Positions 21,026 to 29,611 of a stretch of 64,000 nt of DNA are shown piece by piece. Each line of letters starts with the position of its first letter. Position 1 is the first letter of the stretch. The notes under the pieces are model-generated. The model searched no databases and was not told the DNA's origin. It saw only the letters and a list, made by a program, of their open reading frames with translations. The DNA is taken from positions 8,474,001-8,538,000 of the forward strand of contig NZ_JASTWJ010000001.1 of the NCBI RefSeq assembly GCF_030499515.1, in the 5' to 3' direction. Source of the stretch: Streptomyces sp. DT2A-34. GTDB lineage: Bacteria; Actinomycetota; Actinomycetes; Streptomycetales; Streptomycetaceae. Both the position numbers and the translations under genes were made by a program.

Positions 21026-22246
21026 GTGCCAGGCTTACGTGCCCAGCGACTGGCCGCACGCAGGTCCGAGCGCAGGAGGGCGGCCCGGCGCCATGCCATG
21101 GCCGTGGCGGCGTCTGTCGTGGTGGCCGTCGGTACCGCGACCGGCATGATCTCCGCGCTCGACGACAGGGGGCGCTCCGACGAGGCCAGGCCGGCCGAGA
21201 CGACGCGCTCACCGAGCTTTCAGTCCCTGCCGCCCGTGCACTCGGCCTACCCGTCGGTCACGAAGTCCCCTTCGCCGATGGCCACTTCACCGACTCCGAA
21301 GAAGCAGGCGAGCCCCGCGAGCCCCGCGAGCCCCATGCCCTCGCCGACCAGGACCGAGCGAAAGCAGCAGCCGGCCGTGGTGTCCGCCCGCCTCTACCGC
21401 CATCCCGACTCCCAGGTCCTGGAGTGGGTCCGCGACAACGCGGGCGACCCGCGCCACGCCGTCATAGAGTCCCGGATCGCCGCCCAGCCGGCCGCCGTGT
21501 GGTTCGCCGACTTCACGCCGGACACCGTCACCGCCCGGGTCCGCGCGGTCACTTCGGGCGGGGCGGCGCTGGGGCGGGTGCCGGTGGTCGTGCCGTACGC
21601 GATACCGGACCGTGACTGCGGCGGGTACTCCGAGGGCGGGGCGCCCGACCTCGACGCGTACGACGCCTGGATCGACAGGTTCGCCGCGGGGCTGGGCTCC
21701 GGCGACGTCATCGTGATCCTGGAGCCCGACTCCATCGCCCAGTCCGAGTGCCTGTCCGCCGGGGAACGCGCCGACCGCTTCGCCTCGTTGGCCCGCGCGG
21801 GCCGCGCCTTCAAGGCCGCGAACCCGAAGGCACGCGTGTACTACGACGCCGGGCACTCCGGCTGGAACACGCCCGCGAAGCAGGCGGAGCGGCTGAAGCA
21901 GGCCGGCGCCGCCTCGGCCGCCTCCTCCGACGGCATCTTCAGCAACGTCTCCAACTTCCACGCCACGAGCGACGAGATCGCCTACGACCGACAGGTCCTC
22001 GACGCCCTCGGCGGCCCGGCGAGCCTGGGCGCCGTCATCGACACCAGCCGCAACGGCGCCGGGGCTCCGGCCGACGGCGAGTGGTGCGATCCGGCGGGCC
22101 GCAGGCTGGGCCGGGCGCCGACGCTCAGCACCGGCGAGGCGCGGATCGACGCCTACCTGTGGGTGAAGCTGCCGGGGGAGTCGGACGGGTGCAAGGGGAG
22201 GCCGGGGACCTTCACGGCGTCGTACGCCTATGACTTGGCGCGCTGA
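21026..22246 (+). CDS. Secreted or anchored GH6-family glycoside hydrolase (endoglucanase/cellobiohydrolase)
   Basis: 406 residues. Arg-rich N-terminus and one hydrophobic segment (about residues 25-45, a signal peptide or anchor), then a Pro/Ser/Thr-rich linker to about residue 115, then the GH6 catalytic domain. GH6 landmarks: IPDRDCGGYS (with the general acid Asp), VILEPDSIAQ, NVSNFHATSDE, VIDTSRNGAG and the Trp-Cys-Asp near the end. GH6 enzymes cleave beta-1,4-glucan with inversion. No carbohydrate-binding module. GTG 21026 follows GGGGGAG by 7 nt; a TAGGCT box at 20940-20945 may be the -10. The stop overlaps the 3' end of the GlxA/AraC remnant. Confidence 0.88.
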   Translation: MPGLRAQRLAARRSERRRAARRHAMAVAASVVVAVGTATGMISALDDRGRSDEARPAETTRSPSFQSLPPVHSAYPSVTKSPSPMATSPTPKKQASPASPASPMPSPTRTERKQQPAVVSARLYRHPDSQVLEWVRDNAGDPRHAVIESRIAAQPAAVWFADFTPDTVTARVRAVTSGGAALGRVPVVVPYAIPDRDCGGYSEGGAPDLDAYDAWIDRFAAGLGSGDVIVILEPDSIAQSECLSAGERADRFASLARAGRAFKAANPKARVYYDAGHSGWNTPAKQAERLKQAGAASAASSDGIFSNVSNFHATSDEIAYDRQVLDALGGPASLGAVIDTSRNGAGAPADGEWCDPAGRRLGRAPTLSTGEARIDAYLWVKLPGESDGCKGRPGTFTASYAYDLAR

Positions 22247-22758
22247 GAGAACGCGCTCTGCGTCGTGTGCCGGACCGGGGTGGCGCGGAACCGGGCCCGG
22301 TACTCGCTCGGCGTCGTGGCGAGGCGGCGGCGGAATGCCCGGATCAGGGTGTCGACGGTGCCGAACCCGCAGCGGGAGGCGACCCGTTCGAGTGTGTCGT
22401 CGGTGGTCTCCAGCAGGTTGCCGGCCATCTCGACCCGGGCCGACTCGATGTAGGCGTGCGGCGTCGTGCCGAGTTCGGTCTTGAAGATCCGGGTGAGCTG
22501 CCGGTCGCTGACATGCGCGTACGCGGCCAGGTCCGGGACGGTCAGGCGCCGGTCGATGTTGTTCAGGATGTGGTGCCGGAGGTCTTCGATGCGGCGCGTC
22601 GTGGACACCTGCTCCAACGGCACGCTGAACTGCGACTGCCCGCCGGGTCGCTTCAGGTACATCACGAGCTGGCGGGCGACGCGCAGCGCGACCGCCTCGC
22701 CGAAGTCCTCCGCGACCAGCGCGAGGGACAGGTCCAGCACGACGGCGGCGAGGGTTCG
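22228..22758 (-). pseudogene. GlxA/AraC-type regulator, C-terminal fragment
   Basis: The C-terminal about 170 residues of a GlxA-like regulator (DJ-1/PfpI domain plus two HTH motifs). Visible: the end of the DJ-1-like domain (VARQLVMYLKRPGGQSQF) and the complete AraC DNA-binding domain (VPDLAAYAHVSDRQLTRIF; RVASRCGFGTVDTLIRAFRR). Beyond about 22758 the similarity ends and the frame runs antisense to an isochorismatase remnant, so the N-terminal two thirds and start are gone. In Streptomyces this regulator type often sits divergent from an isochorismatase-type gene; a deletion has apparently joined the two genes head to head. Confidence 0.8.
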
Positions 22759-23099
22759 CCCTACGACATCCGCGCGGAGATCGGCGCGATCCACCCCGAT
22801 GTGGCGCCGATCGACGGCGAGTCCGTGGTCGTCAAGCAGGCCCCGGACGCCTTCCACGGCACCGAACTCGGCAAGCTCGTGGACGAGACCGTGATCGTCG
22901 CCGGGTTCATGACCCACATGTGCATCGCGTACACGTCGGCGTCGGCGGCCTGCGCGGCAACAAGCCCACCGTGCCGGCGGACGCGTGCGCCACCCGGTCG
23001 ATCGTGGACGTGTTCGCCGACGAGCTGCACCGCAGTGCGCTGGCGGCCATCGCCGACGCGTACGGCGTGGTCGTCGCCTCCGGCGAAGAGCTGGCCTGA
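22741..23099 (+). pseudogene. Isochorismatase-family cysteine hydrolase, 5'-truncated and frameshifted
   Basis: Starts abruptly at a DGGEGSPYDIR segment, continues through VVVKQAPDAFHGTELGKLVDE and VIVAGFMTHMCIAYT (the catalytic Cys is present), appears to lack about four codons after VDE, then shifts frame near 22945 into GNKPTVPADACATR and ends at TGA 23097 (GVVVASGEELA). No start codon or N-terminal Asp motif remains. Nonfunctional. It is a paralogue of the next gene, which begins one base after its stop. Confidence 0.8.
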
Positions 23100-23100
23100 C

Positions 23101-23786
23101 ATGGCGTCCCGCCGCGGGTTCCTGAAGGTCGGCGGTGCGGCCGTCGTCGGCGGCGCCGGGGTGTTCGGCGCCACCCGGCTGGGCGACAGCCCCGCGCAGG
23201 CGGCGGACGCGGACACGTCGGGCACGACGACGCTGCGCAAGCTCAACGGCCTGGCCGACAAGCCGGCTTCGCTCGCCTCCGCCACTTTGATCATGGTCGA
23301 CTACCAGAACACCTACACCCGGGGTGTCATGGAACTGACCCGCTGGCAGGCGGCCCTGGACGCCGCGGCCGAGCTGCTGAGCGCGGCCCGCGAGGCGGGC
23401 GGGAAGGTCATCCACATCGTCAATGACGGCGGGGAGAACACCCCGTACGACATCCGTCGGCCGATCGGCGAGATCCACGACCGGGTCAAGCCCGCGAAGG
23501 GCGAGCGGACCGTGGTGAAGAAGGCCCCCGACGCCTTCGTGAACACCGACCTCGGCAGGTCGACGAGGCGGGGAACGAGAACCTGGTCATCGCCGGGTTC
23601 ATGACGCACATGTGCGTGACGTTCACCGCCGAGGGTGCGTTCCTTCGCGGGAACAAGCCCACCGTGGTCGCGGACGCCTGCGCCACCCGGCCGCTGCCGT
23701 CGGTCGGGGGCGGACTGTCCGCCGAGCAGATCCACCAGAGCGCGCTGGCGACGATCGCCGACCTGTACGGCGTCGTCGTTTACGCT
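23101..23786 (+). pseudogene. Tat-exported isochorismatase-family hydrolase, frameshifted and 3'-truncated
   Basis: ATG 23101 begins a twin-arginine signal (SRRGFLK, hydrophobic stretch, AQA near residue 38), then the isochorismatase fold with ATLIMVDYQNTY (catalytic Asp) and VVKKAPDAFVNTDLG. The frame breaks near 23560; homology goes on in another frame (VDEAGNENLVIAGFMTHMC, then GNKPTVVADACATR and LATIADLYGVVV) to about 23780, where it runs into an unrelated transporter fragment. The first frame ends at 23604. The catalytic Cys is in the shifted part, so the product as written would be inactive. Confidence 0.8.
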
Positions 23787-24072
23787 GCTCGGGCTGCGCA
23801 CGGACGGCCCGCGGGCCGCCGCCGAGCTCTCGGGGATGGCGCAGACCGTCGGCTACCTGCTGGCCGGCCTCGGCCCGCTGGCCATGGGGGTACTCCACAA
23901 CGCCACCGGCGGCTGGCAGGTGCCGCTCACCGCCCTGATCGCTCTGGTGGTACCGGAGGCGATCGCAGGACTCCTCGCCGCCCGCCCCGGCCACGTACGC
24001 CCTGGCGACGGCGAGGACAACCCGGCGAAGCGCACGGCTTCGCGCGCTGACGGTCAGCTCGTCCGGCTGTAG
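23781..24072 (+). pseudogene. MFS transporter (CynX/NimT-like), C-terminal fragment
   Basis: About 97 codons matching the last membrane segments of a CynX/NimT-type MFS protein: FTLLGLRTDGPRAAAELSG, then AQTVGYLLAGLGPLAMGVLH, then a final hydrophobic segment and a charged tail ending at TAG 24070. It joins the isochorismatase remnant directly, without a start, so it is the end product of a deletion. Confidence 0.75.
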
Positions 24073-24336
24073 CCGAGCCAGGCGTCGAAGGTGACGTGAT
24101 GCCACCTATCGCGCCGGGCCGCCGACGGCTAGGGTCCGGGCGCGACGAGTCATCCACGAGGAGCTGAGACATGGTCGGTTTCCCGAGCGCGCGTTGACGT
24201 TGTAGGCCCTGACCGGCCTGTCATCGCGTGCTGCCCTTGATGTTGCGGCACAGCGAGCCTCTCCCTGCCCTGATCTGCCGGTGCACCTGTGGTGCGCCGG
24301 TGACGGGCCTCGTTGTCGGCAACCCGAGGGATCCCC
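24073..24336. other. Intergenic region with an abandoned gene start
   Basis: A TAGGGT box (24131-24136), a good ribosome site GAGGAG and an ATG at 24171 lead to only eight codons before TGA (24195-24197), which looks like the promoter and start of a gene whose body was lost. The following about 140 bp have no recognisable coding content and form the leader of the next MFS gene. Confidence 0.4.
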
Positions 24337-25665
24337 GTGCCGTCCGCTTCCTCCGCTGTATCCGGTTCCGATCGGCCTGTTCCGCCGAGCCTGTGGCGCG
24401 ACGCCGACTTCCGCAGTCTCTGGTGGGGGCAGACAGCCTCCCAACTCGGTGAACACGCAAGTCTCGTGGTTCTGCCGCTTCTCGCCGTCCTGACGCTCGA
24501 CGCCAGTGCCGGCCAGCTGGGTGCCCTTCGCGCGGTGGGGCAGGCGCCGATCCTGTTGCTGTCGCTCTTCGCCGGCGCGTGGGTGGACAGGTGGCGGACC
24601 CGCACGACGATGGTGCTCACGGACGCCGGTCGCGCCCTGGCCCTGGGTGCCGCAGCCATGGCCGGCCTCCTCGGCTGGCTCGGCCTGCCCGGCCTGCTCG
24701 CGCTCGCCTTCGCCGTCGGGGCCCTGTCCGTGTTCTTCGACGTGGCATACCAGGCGTCTCTCGTACGACTGGTGCGACGCGACCAACTGGTGCGAGGCAA
24801 CAGCGCACTCGAGGGCAGCCGGTCCGCGGCCCAGATCGGCGGCCCCGCCCTCGGCGGCGCGTTGGTGTCCCTGCTGTCGGCGCCGATCGCTGCCGCCTCC
24901 AGCGCGCTGTTCTTCGCGCTGTCGTTCCTGTCGATCCGGCGGATCCGCCGAGCCGAATCGCTCCCGGAGCGCCCGGAACACCCCCCTCGGGTCTGGCGGC
25001 GGATTCATGAGGGCCTGCGTTTCGTCGCCTGCGACACCGCGCTTCGGACCGTGTGCCTCGCCTCGGCCGCCTTCCAGTTCTCCTTCGCGGCCACGATGAC
25101 CGTCTACCTGCTCTTCCTGCCGCGGGAACTGCACCTGTCGGGCACCGTCGTAGGGCTGGCGCTCGCGGCGGCGGGACCGGGCGCGCTCCTGGGCTCACTG
25201 CTGGCCGCCCGTCTGCCGAGCCGGTTCGGTCATGGCGCGGTGCTCGTGTGCGCGGCGGCACTCGGCGACGGCGCGTTCCTGTGTGTGCCCGCGCTGCACG
25301 GCTCCTCCGCGGTGACGGTTCCCGCGCTCCTCGCGGTCGGCTTCGTGTTCGGGTTCGGCGGCCAGTTGGTGAATGTCACGGTCATGGCCGTCCGGCAGGC
25401 CGTCACTCCGCACCGGATGCAGGGCCGGGCCGCCGCGACGATCACGTTTGTCGGCATGGGGTCGACCCCGCTCGGTTCTCTGGTCGGCGGATTTCTCGCG
25501 GAGGAGTGGGGGCTGCGCACCAGTCTCCTGGTGACGGCCGCAGGCATGATGCTGTCCCCGGTGGTGATGGCCTTGTCCCCGCTCGCACGTCTGGGACGGG
25601 AGCTCCCGGCCTCGCACGACGCGCCGCACGGGCCGCCGCCTGAAGCCGGACGGCCGCCCGCCTGA
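24337..25665 (+). CDS. MFS transporter, EntS/MFS_3 type
   Basis: 442-residue 12-segment transporter. Family signs: LWRDADFRSLWWGQTASQLG at the start (MFS_3/EntS pattern), DRWRTRTTMVLTDAGRA (loop 2-3 motif A) and GNSALEGSRSAAQIGGPALGG. Such proteins export siderophores, macrolides or other drugs. GTG start at 24337 with GAGGG 6 nt upstream; a TTG at 24313 is possible. The stop codon lies in the second copy of a 17-bp direct repeat (25637-25653 and 25659-25675). Converges on another MFS gene. Confidence 0.88.
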   Translation: MPSASSAVSGSDRPVPPSLWRDADFRSLWWGQTASQLGEHASLVVLPLLAVLTLDASAGQLGALRAVGQAPILLLSLFAGAWVDRWRTRTTMVLTDAGRALALGAAAMAGLLGWLGLPGLLALAFAVGALSVFFDVAYQASLVRLVRRDQLVRGNSALEGSRSAAQIGGPALGGALVSLLSAPIAAASSALFFALSFLSIRRIRRAESLPERPEHPPRVWRRIHEGLRFVACDTALRTVCLASAAFQFSFAATMTVYLLFLPRELHLSGTVVGLALAAAGPGALLGSLLAARLPSRFGHGAVLVCAAALGDGAFLCVPALHGSSAVTVPALLAVGFVFGFGGQLVNVTVMAVRQAVTPHRMQGRAAATITFVGMGSTPLGSLVGGFLAEEWGLRTSLLVTAAGMMLSPVVMALSPLARLGRELPASHDAPHGPPPEAGRPPA

Positions 25666-25715
25666 AGCCGGACGGGCCGCGTATCAGCTCGTTCGCGATG
25701 CCGCGGTCGCGGCCC

Positions 25716-26927
25716 TCAGGGGCGTGGGTCGGGAACCGCCGCCTCCGGGCGGCTGACCTTCGGGCGGTCGCGGTCGCCGGCGCGCAGGACGCCCGCGAAC
25801 ACGGCGAGGCCGGAGGCCAGGACGGTGACCACGCAGAACGACACCATCAGACTGGTCGCCTGGGCGAGACCGCCGATCGCGCCCGGGGCGACGAGACCCG
25901 AGGTGTACGTGATCGTCGCGACGCCCGCGATGGCCTGACTGGGGTTGGGGCCGCTGCGGCCCGCCGCCGCGAAGCACAGCGGGACGACCACCGCGATGCC
26001 CAGGCCCAGCAGCGCGAACCCGGCCATCGCCACCGCCGGATGGTCGGACACGACGATGAGCAGGCCGCCGAGCGTGGCGAGGACGCCGCCGAACCGGACC
26101 GTGCGCACGGCGCCGTAGCGGTCCACCACCTTGTCGCCGGCGATCCGGGCGAGCGCCATCGTGAGCGTGAAGCCGGTGGTGCACGCCGCCGCGAGACCGG
26201 CCGAGGCGTCCAGCTGGTCCCGCAGATAGACCGCCGACCAGTCCAGGCTCGCGCCCTCCGCGAAGACCGCGCAGAACCCGACCGCGCCGATCAGCAGCGC
26301 CGAGCGGGGCGGCAGCGCGAACCGGGGCGGCGGCTCCTCGTCCTCGGCGGGCTGCAGGTCGAGCACCCACCGGCAGGCCAGGACGCCGAGGAAGGTGAGG
26401 GTGGCCGCGGCGAGCGCGTGGTGCAGCCGGGCGTCGGTGCCCAGGTGCGCCGCGAGCGTGCCGGCCGCCGAGCCGATCAGGGCGCCCGCGCTCCACATGC
26501 CGTGCAGCCCGGACATGATCGACCGGTCGAGGCGGTTCTCGACCTCGACGCCGAGCGCGTTCATCGCCACGTCCGCCATACCCGCCGTGGCGCCGAAGGT
26601 GAACAGGGCCAGGCACAGGGTCAGCAGGTTGGGGGCGAGGGAGGGCAGGACGAGGGCGAGCGTCCACAGGGCGATCAGTCCGCGCAGGGCGTTCCGGGCG
26701 CCGAAGCGGTGGCTGACACTGCCCGCCAGCGGCATCGCCACGGAGGCGCCGAGCGCGGGGAAGGCGAGCGCCAGCCCCAGCTGGCCGGCGCTGACCCCGG
26801 CGTGGTCCTGGATCCACGGCACCCGTGTCGCGAACGAGCCCGTGACAGCGCCGTGCACGGCGAAGACGGCCGCCACGGCGTACCGGGCGCGCTTCACCTC
26901 GCGCTGCTCGTCAACCACTGCGCTCAT
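25716..26927 (-). CDS. MFS transporter divergent from a ROK regulator
   Basis: 403 residues, 12 membrane segments, with GSVSHRFGARNALRG as loop 2-3 motif. The N-terminal RVPWIQDHAGVSAGQLGLAL places it near the fucose/YbjJ-like MFS group often annotated as sugar or drug transporters. ATG 26927. It shares a 120-bp intergenic region holding a perfect 8-bp inverted repeat with the divergent ROK regulator, which probably controls it. Confidence 0.88.
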   Translation of the reverse strand: MSAVVDEQREVKRARYAVAAVFAVHGAVTGSFATRVPWIQDHAGVSAGQLGLALAFPALGASVAMPLAGSVSHRFGARNALRGLIALWTLALVLPSLAPNLLTLCLALFTFGATAGMADVAMNALGVEVENRLDRSIMSGLHGMWSAGALIGSAAGTLAAHLGTDARLHHALAAATLTFLGVLACRWVLDLQPAEDEEPPPRFALPPRSALLIGAVGFCAVFAEGASLDWSAVYLRDQLDASAGLAAACTTGFTLTMALARIAGDKVVDRYGAVRTVRFGGVLATLGGLLIVVSDHPAVAMAGFALLGLGIAVVVPLCFAAAGRSGPNPSQAIAGVATITYTSGLVAPGAIGGLAQATSLMVSFCVVTVLASGLAVFAGVLRAGDRDRPKVSRPEAAVPDPRP

Positions 26928-26990
26928 TCTGCGGCCCCTCCCTGCTTCTCGGCCCCCTGTCGGTCCCGGGCCTGCGGTCGCCGCCGTAAA

Positions 26991-27013
26991 CTATCAGGGA
27001 CCCTGCCTGATAG
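26991..27013. promoter_or_regulatory. Inverted repeat operator between MFS and ROK genes
   Basis: CTATCAGG (26991-26998), 7 bp, CCTGATAG (27006-27013), perfect dyad; an inner CAGGG-A-CCCTG dyad overlaps it. It is the only strong palindrome in the divergent promoter region and is the likely binding site of the ROK protein. Confidence 0.65.
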
Positions 27014-27047
27014 ATAGCGGATAAACCAGCCGTGGGAGGATCCCGGC

Positions 27048-28646
27048 ATGCCCGCATCCCCGAGCACCGCCCGGGCCATCAACGACCGGCTCGCCCTGCG
27101 CCTGCTCCAGCGGGAGGGCCCGTTGACGGCAGGGCAGTTGAAGCAGCTGACCGGCCTGTCCCGGCCGACCGTCGCCGACCTCGTCGAACGCCTCACCGCC
27201 GCCGGCCTGATCGGGGTCGTCGGCGAGGCGGGGGAACAGCGGCGCGGGCCGAACGCCAAGCTGTACGGCATCGTCGCCGACCGTGCCCATCTGGCGGCGC
27301 TGGACGTCCGTACCGAGGGCGTCTCGGTGGTCGTGTCCGACCTGGTCGGGGCCGTGCTCGCGGAGGCGTCGGTGCCGATCGGCGGTGACACGGGGACCGG
27401 GCCTGCCGTGGAACAGGCGGTGGCGCTGGTGGAGCGGGTCGTGAAGGAGGCGGGAGCGGACCGGCTCCATACGGTGGGCATCGGCGCCCCGGGCCTCATC
27501 GACCCGGCCGGCGGTGAACTGCGCGACTCAACCGGCCTCCCCGCATGGCACCGCCGCCTGGTGGCGGCGCTCCAGGAACGGTTCCCCGAGGCTCGGGTCA
27601 ACGTCGAGAACGAGACCAACCTCGCCGCTCTCGCGGAACAGCGCGACGGAGCGGCCCGGGACCGGGACACCTTCGTCCTGCTGTGGCTCGGCCACGGCAC
27701 CGGCGCGGCCGTGGTCCTCGACGGGGCCCTGCGCCGCGGGGCCTCCGGCGGGACCGGCGAGATCGGGTTCCTGCCGGTGCCGGGCACGGCGGGGCTGCCG
27801 TCGGCTGTGGACTGCGAGGGCGGATTCCACTCGCTGGCGGGGTCGGCGGCGGTGGTGGAGCTTGCCGGCGCGTACGGGCTGAGCCTTGAGGGCGCCGCTG
27901 TGCACGAGCCACTGGCGGCGGGGGTGGTGAGGGAAGCGGTGGCGCTGGTCGCCGGGGCCGGCGGCGGGGGAGCGGGGCACCGGCCTGCGGGGCGGGGAAG
28001 CCCGACGCCCGCCTCGGGCGGCTCGGAACGCGCCGAGCCGACCAGCCCCTCGGACATCGCGCCCCCTGCCTCGGTCGCCGGCGGCGCGCGGGCAGCGGCG
28101 ACGCAGGCGACCGACAGCGCGGACGGCACCGCCACAGCGCGCCCCTTGGACCACTCGATGCGAGCCGACCCGCATCCCACCACCGCGCCGCCTGCCGAAC
28201 CGTCCCGGGGCTACGACGCGCCCGCCGAGCCGTCCCATGCCTCCGCCCCCGTGGCGTACGCCGACCCACGCCACGCTGCGGCTCCTGCCGACGAGGCTGA
28301 CGGTCCGGCGTCCGCCGACGAGGCTCGCGGTCCGGCGTCCGCCGACCATCCTCACGGCCCGGCCTCCGCCGACCGTTTCCTCGACGCTCTCGCCGACCGC
28401 CTCGCCATCGGCGTCGCCTCTGTGGTCGCGATCCTCGACCCCGGTTGCGTGGTCCTCGGCGGAGAGGTCGGGCAGGCCGGCGGGGACGTGCTGGCCCGGC
28501 GGGTGGAGGAGCGGATCCGGCGGATGTCGCCGTTGGTGACGGTGGTCCGCCCCAGCGCTCTGGGCGGCGGCGCAGTGCTGCGCGGCGCGCTGCTCACCGC
28601 ACGGGACGCCGCCCAGGACGACCTGTTCGCACCGCCGGACCGGTAA
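27048..28646 (+). CDS. ROK-family transcriptional regulator with a long inserted linker
   Basis: 532 residues, much longer than the usual about 400. N-terminal winged HTH (about 10-70, LTAGQLKQLTGLSRPTVADLV), then the ROK/actin-like domain: GIGAPGLIDPAG, NVENETNLAALAEQ, LGHGTGAAVVLDG and the segment around SGGTGEIGFLP, where the canonical Cys-rich zinc motif is reduced to DCEGG. From about residue 304 to 440 a Ala/Pro/Gly/Asp-rich insertion with three 9-residue repeats splits the domain before its last part (ALADRLAIGVASVVAILDPG). ATG 27048 with GGGAGG upstream. Probably represses the divergent MFS gene in response to a sugar. Confidence 0.9.
   Translation: MPASPSTARAINDRLALRLLQREGPLTAGQLKQLTGLSRPTVADLVERLTAAGLIGVVGEAGEQRRGPNAKLYGIVADRAHLAALDVRTEGVSVVVSDLVGAVLAEASVPIGGDTGTGPAVEQAVALVERVVKEAGADRLHTVGIGAPGLIDPAGGELRDSTGLPAWHRRLVAALQERFPEARVNVENETNLAALAEQRDGAARDRDTFVLLWLGHGTGAAVVLDGALRRGASGGTGEIGFLPVPGTAGLPSAVDCEGGFHSLAGSAAVVELAGAYGLSLEGAAVHEPLAAGVVREAVALVAGAGGGGAGHRPAGRGSPTPASGGSERAEPTSPSDIAPPASVAGGARAAATQATDSADGTATARPLDHSMRADPHPTTAPPAEPSRGYDAPAEPSHASAPVAYADPRHAAAPADEADGPASADEARGPASADHPHGPASADRFLDALADRLAIGVASVVAILDPGCVVLGGEVGQAGGDVLARRVEERIRRMSPLVTVVRPSALGGGAVLRGALLTARDAAQDDLFAPPDR
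28287..28367 (+). repeat. Three in-frame 27-bp tandem repeats inside the ROK gene
   Basis: Units at 28287-28313, 28314-28340 and 28341-28367 encode ADEADGPAS, ADEARGPAS and ADHPHGPAS. They form the end of the low-complexity insertion and suggest it grew by slippage. Confidence 0.85.
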
Positions 28647-28663
28647 CCCGCCCGCCCGCTCCC

Positions 28664-28702
28664 GCCCTCCAAGTGCCCGGCGAGCACGGGCCCTTGGAGG
28701 GC
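28664..28702. terminator. Bidirectional terminator between ROK and NmrA-like genes
   Basis: GCCCTCCAAG (28664-28673) pairs with CTTGGAGGGC (28693-28702), and the inner GCCC pairs with GGGC, between convergent genes. Confidence 0.8.
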
Positions 28703-28757
28703 AGGCCGGCTTGCCCGGGGAGTTCCGTTCAGGCGTGGCCGTACCTGGAAGCGCCGG

Positions 28758-29507
28758 TCAGACCCGCCGCCCCCCAACCCGCCCCACGTACTCCTCGAAC
28801 GTCCCCTTGCCCACTCCCGGCCCCCGCGTCAGATGCCCGCCCGAGCGGAACCCCCGGTACCCCTTCCCCCACAGCGGCACGTTCGCCACGGCCCGCTTCC
28901 GTCCCGTCGCCTTGAGGTAGGCGCGGGCCAGTGAATCGAGGGTCCGTACCTCGGGGCCGCCCATGTCGGCGACCCGCCCCGCCGGAGCCGCGAGGGCCAG
29001 TTCGGCGAGGCGGTCCGCGACCTCCGTCACCTCTACGGGCTGGTCCTTCACGCCGGCCGGGAGGAGCATGACGGGCGGCTTGGACAGGATCACGAACAGC
29101 CGGACCAGGAGGTCGTGGAACTGCGTCGCCCGCAGCACGGTCCAGCCGAGCCCCGACTCCTCGATCAGCGTCTCCACGGCGAGCTTGGTCCGGTAGTAGC
29201 CGAAAGGCACCCGGTCGATGCCGACGATCGAGATGTAGACCAGGTGCTGTACGCCCGCCCTGCGCGCCGCCGCGATCAGATGCGCCGCCGCCTTTTCGTC
29301 GCCCCCACCCGGCGAGGTCGCGCAGTGCACGATCGTGTCCACGCCCGCCACCGCCGCGTCCAGGCCGGGGCCACCCTTGCGCAGATCGACGGCGTACGGC
29401 TGGGCGTGCCGACTCAGCACCCGTACGTCGTGCCCGTCCCCGCGCAGCCGCTCGGTGACGAGCCGGCCGAGCGTTCCGGTACCGCCGGTCACCAGGATCG
29501 TGGTCAT
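28758..29507 (-). CDS. NmrA/atypical-SDR NAD(P)-binding protein
   Basis: 249 residues. N-terminal Rossmann motif VTGGTGTLGRLV, then YRTKLAVE-like YYRTK at the active-site position of atypical short-chain dehydrogenases. It lacks a clear catalytic Ser-Tyr-Lys triad, so it may be a redox sensor or epimerase-like enzyme. ATG 29507. It lies just downstream of the SigJ-like ECF41 sigma factor; ECF41 genes are typically linked to a carboxymuconolactone decarboxylase, oxidoreductase or epimerase (COE) gene that they transcribe, and an ECF41-type -35 element precedes this gene. Confidence 0.85.
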   Translation of the reverse strand: MTTILVTGGTGTLGRLVTERLRGDGHDVRVLSRHAQPYAVDLRKGGPGLDAAVAGVDTIVHCATSPGGGDEKAAAHLIAAARRAGVQHLVYISIVGIDRVPFGYYRTKLAVETLIEESGLGWTVLRATQFHDLLVRLFVILSKPPVMLLPAGVKDQPVEVTEVADRLAELALAAPAGRVADMGGPEVRTLDSLARAYLKATGRKRAVANVPLWGKGYRGFRSGGHLTRGPGVGKGTFEEYVGRVGGRRV

Positions 29508-29566
29508 GCTGTTCAGCCCCTTCGGACGCCGGGCGCTCCCGGGTGGAGCGCCCCTCGTCAACTGGG

Positions 29567-29593
29567 ACCGAATACCCGGTGCGGAATGTGACA
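29567..29593 (-). promoter_or_regulatory. Candidate ECF41 promoter of the NmrA-like gene
   Basis: On the minus strand TGTCACA (29593-29587) is followed after 16 bp by CGGTC (29570-29566). TGTCACA is the published -35 element of ECF41 promoters, whose -10 is CGTC. It lies in the gap between the sigma gene and its neighbour, 60 bp upstream of the start. Confidence 0.6.
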
Positions 29594-29611
29594 GCCGGCC
29601 TCAGGGGTCTT

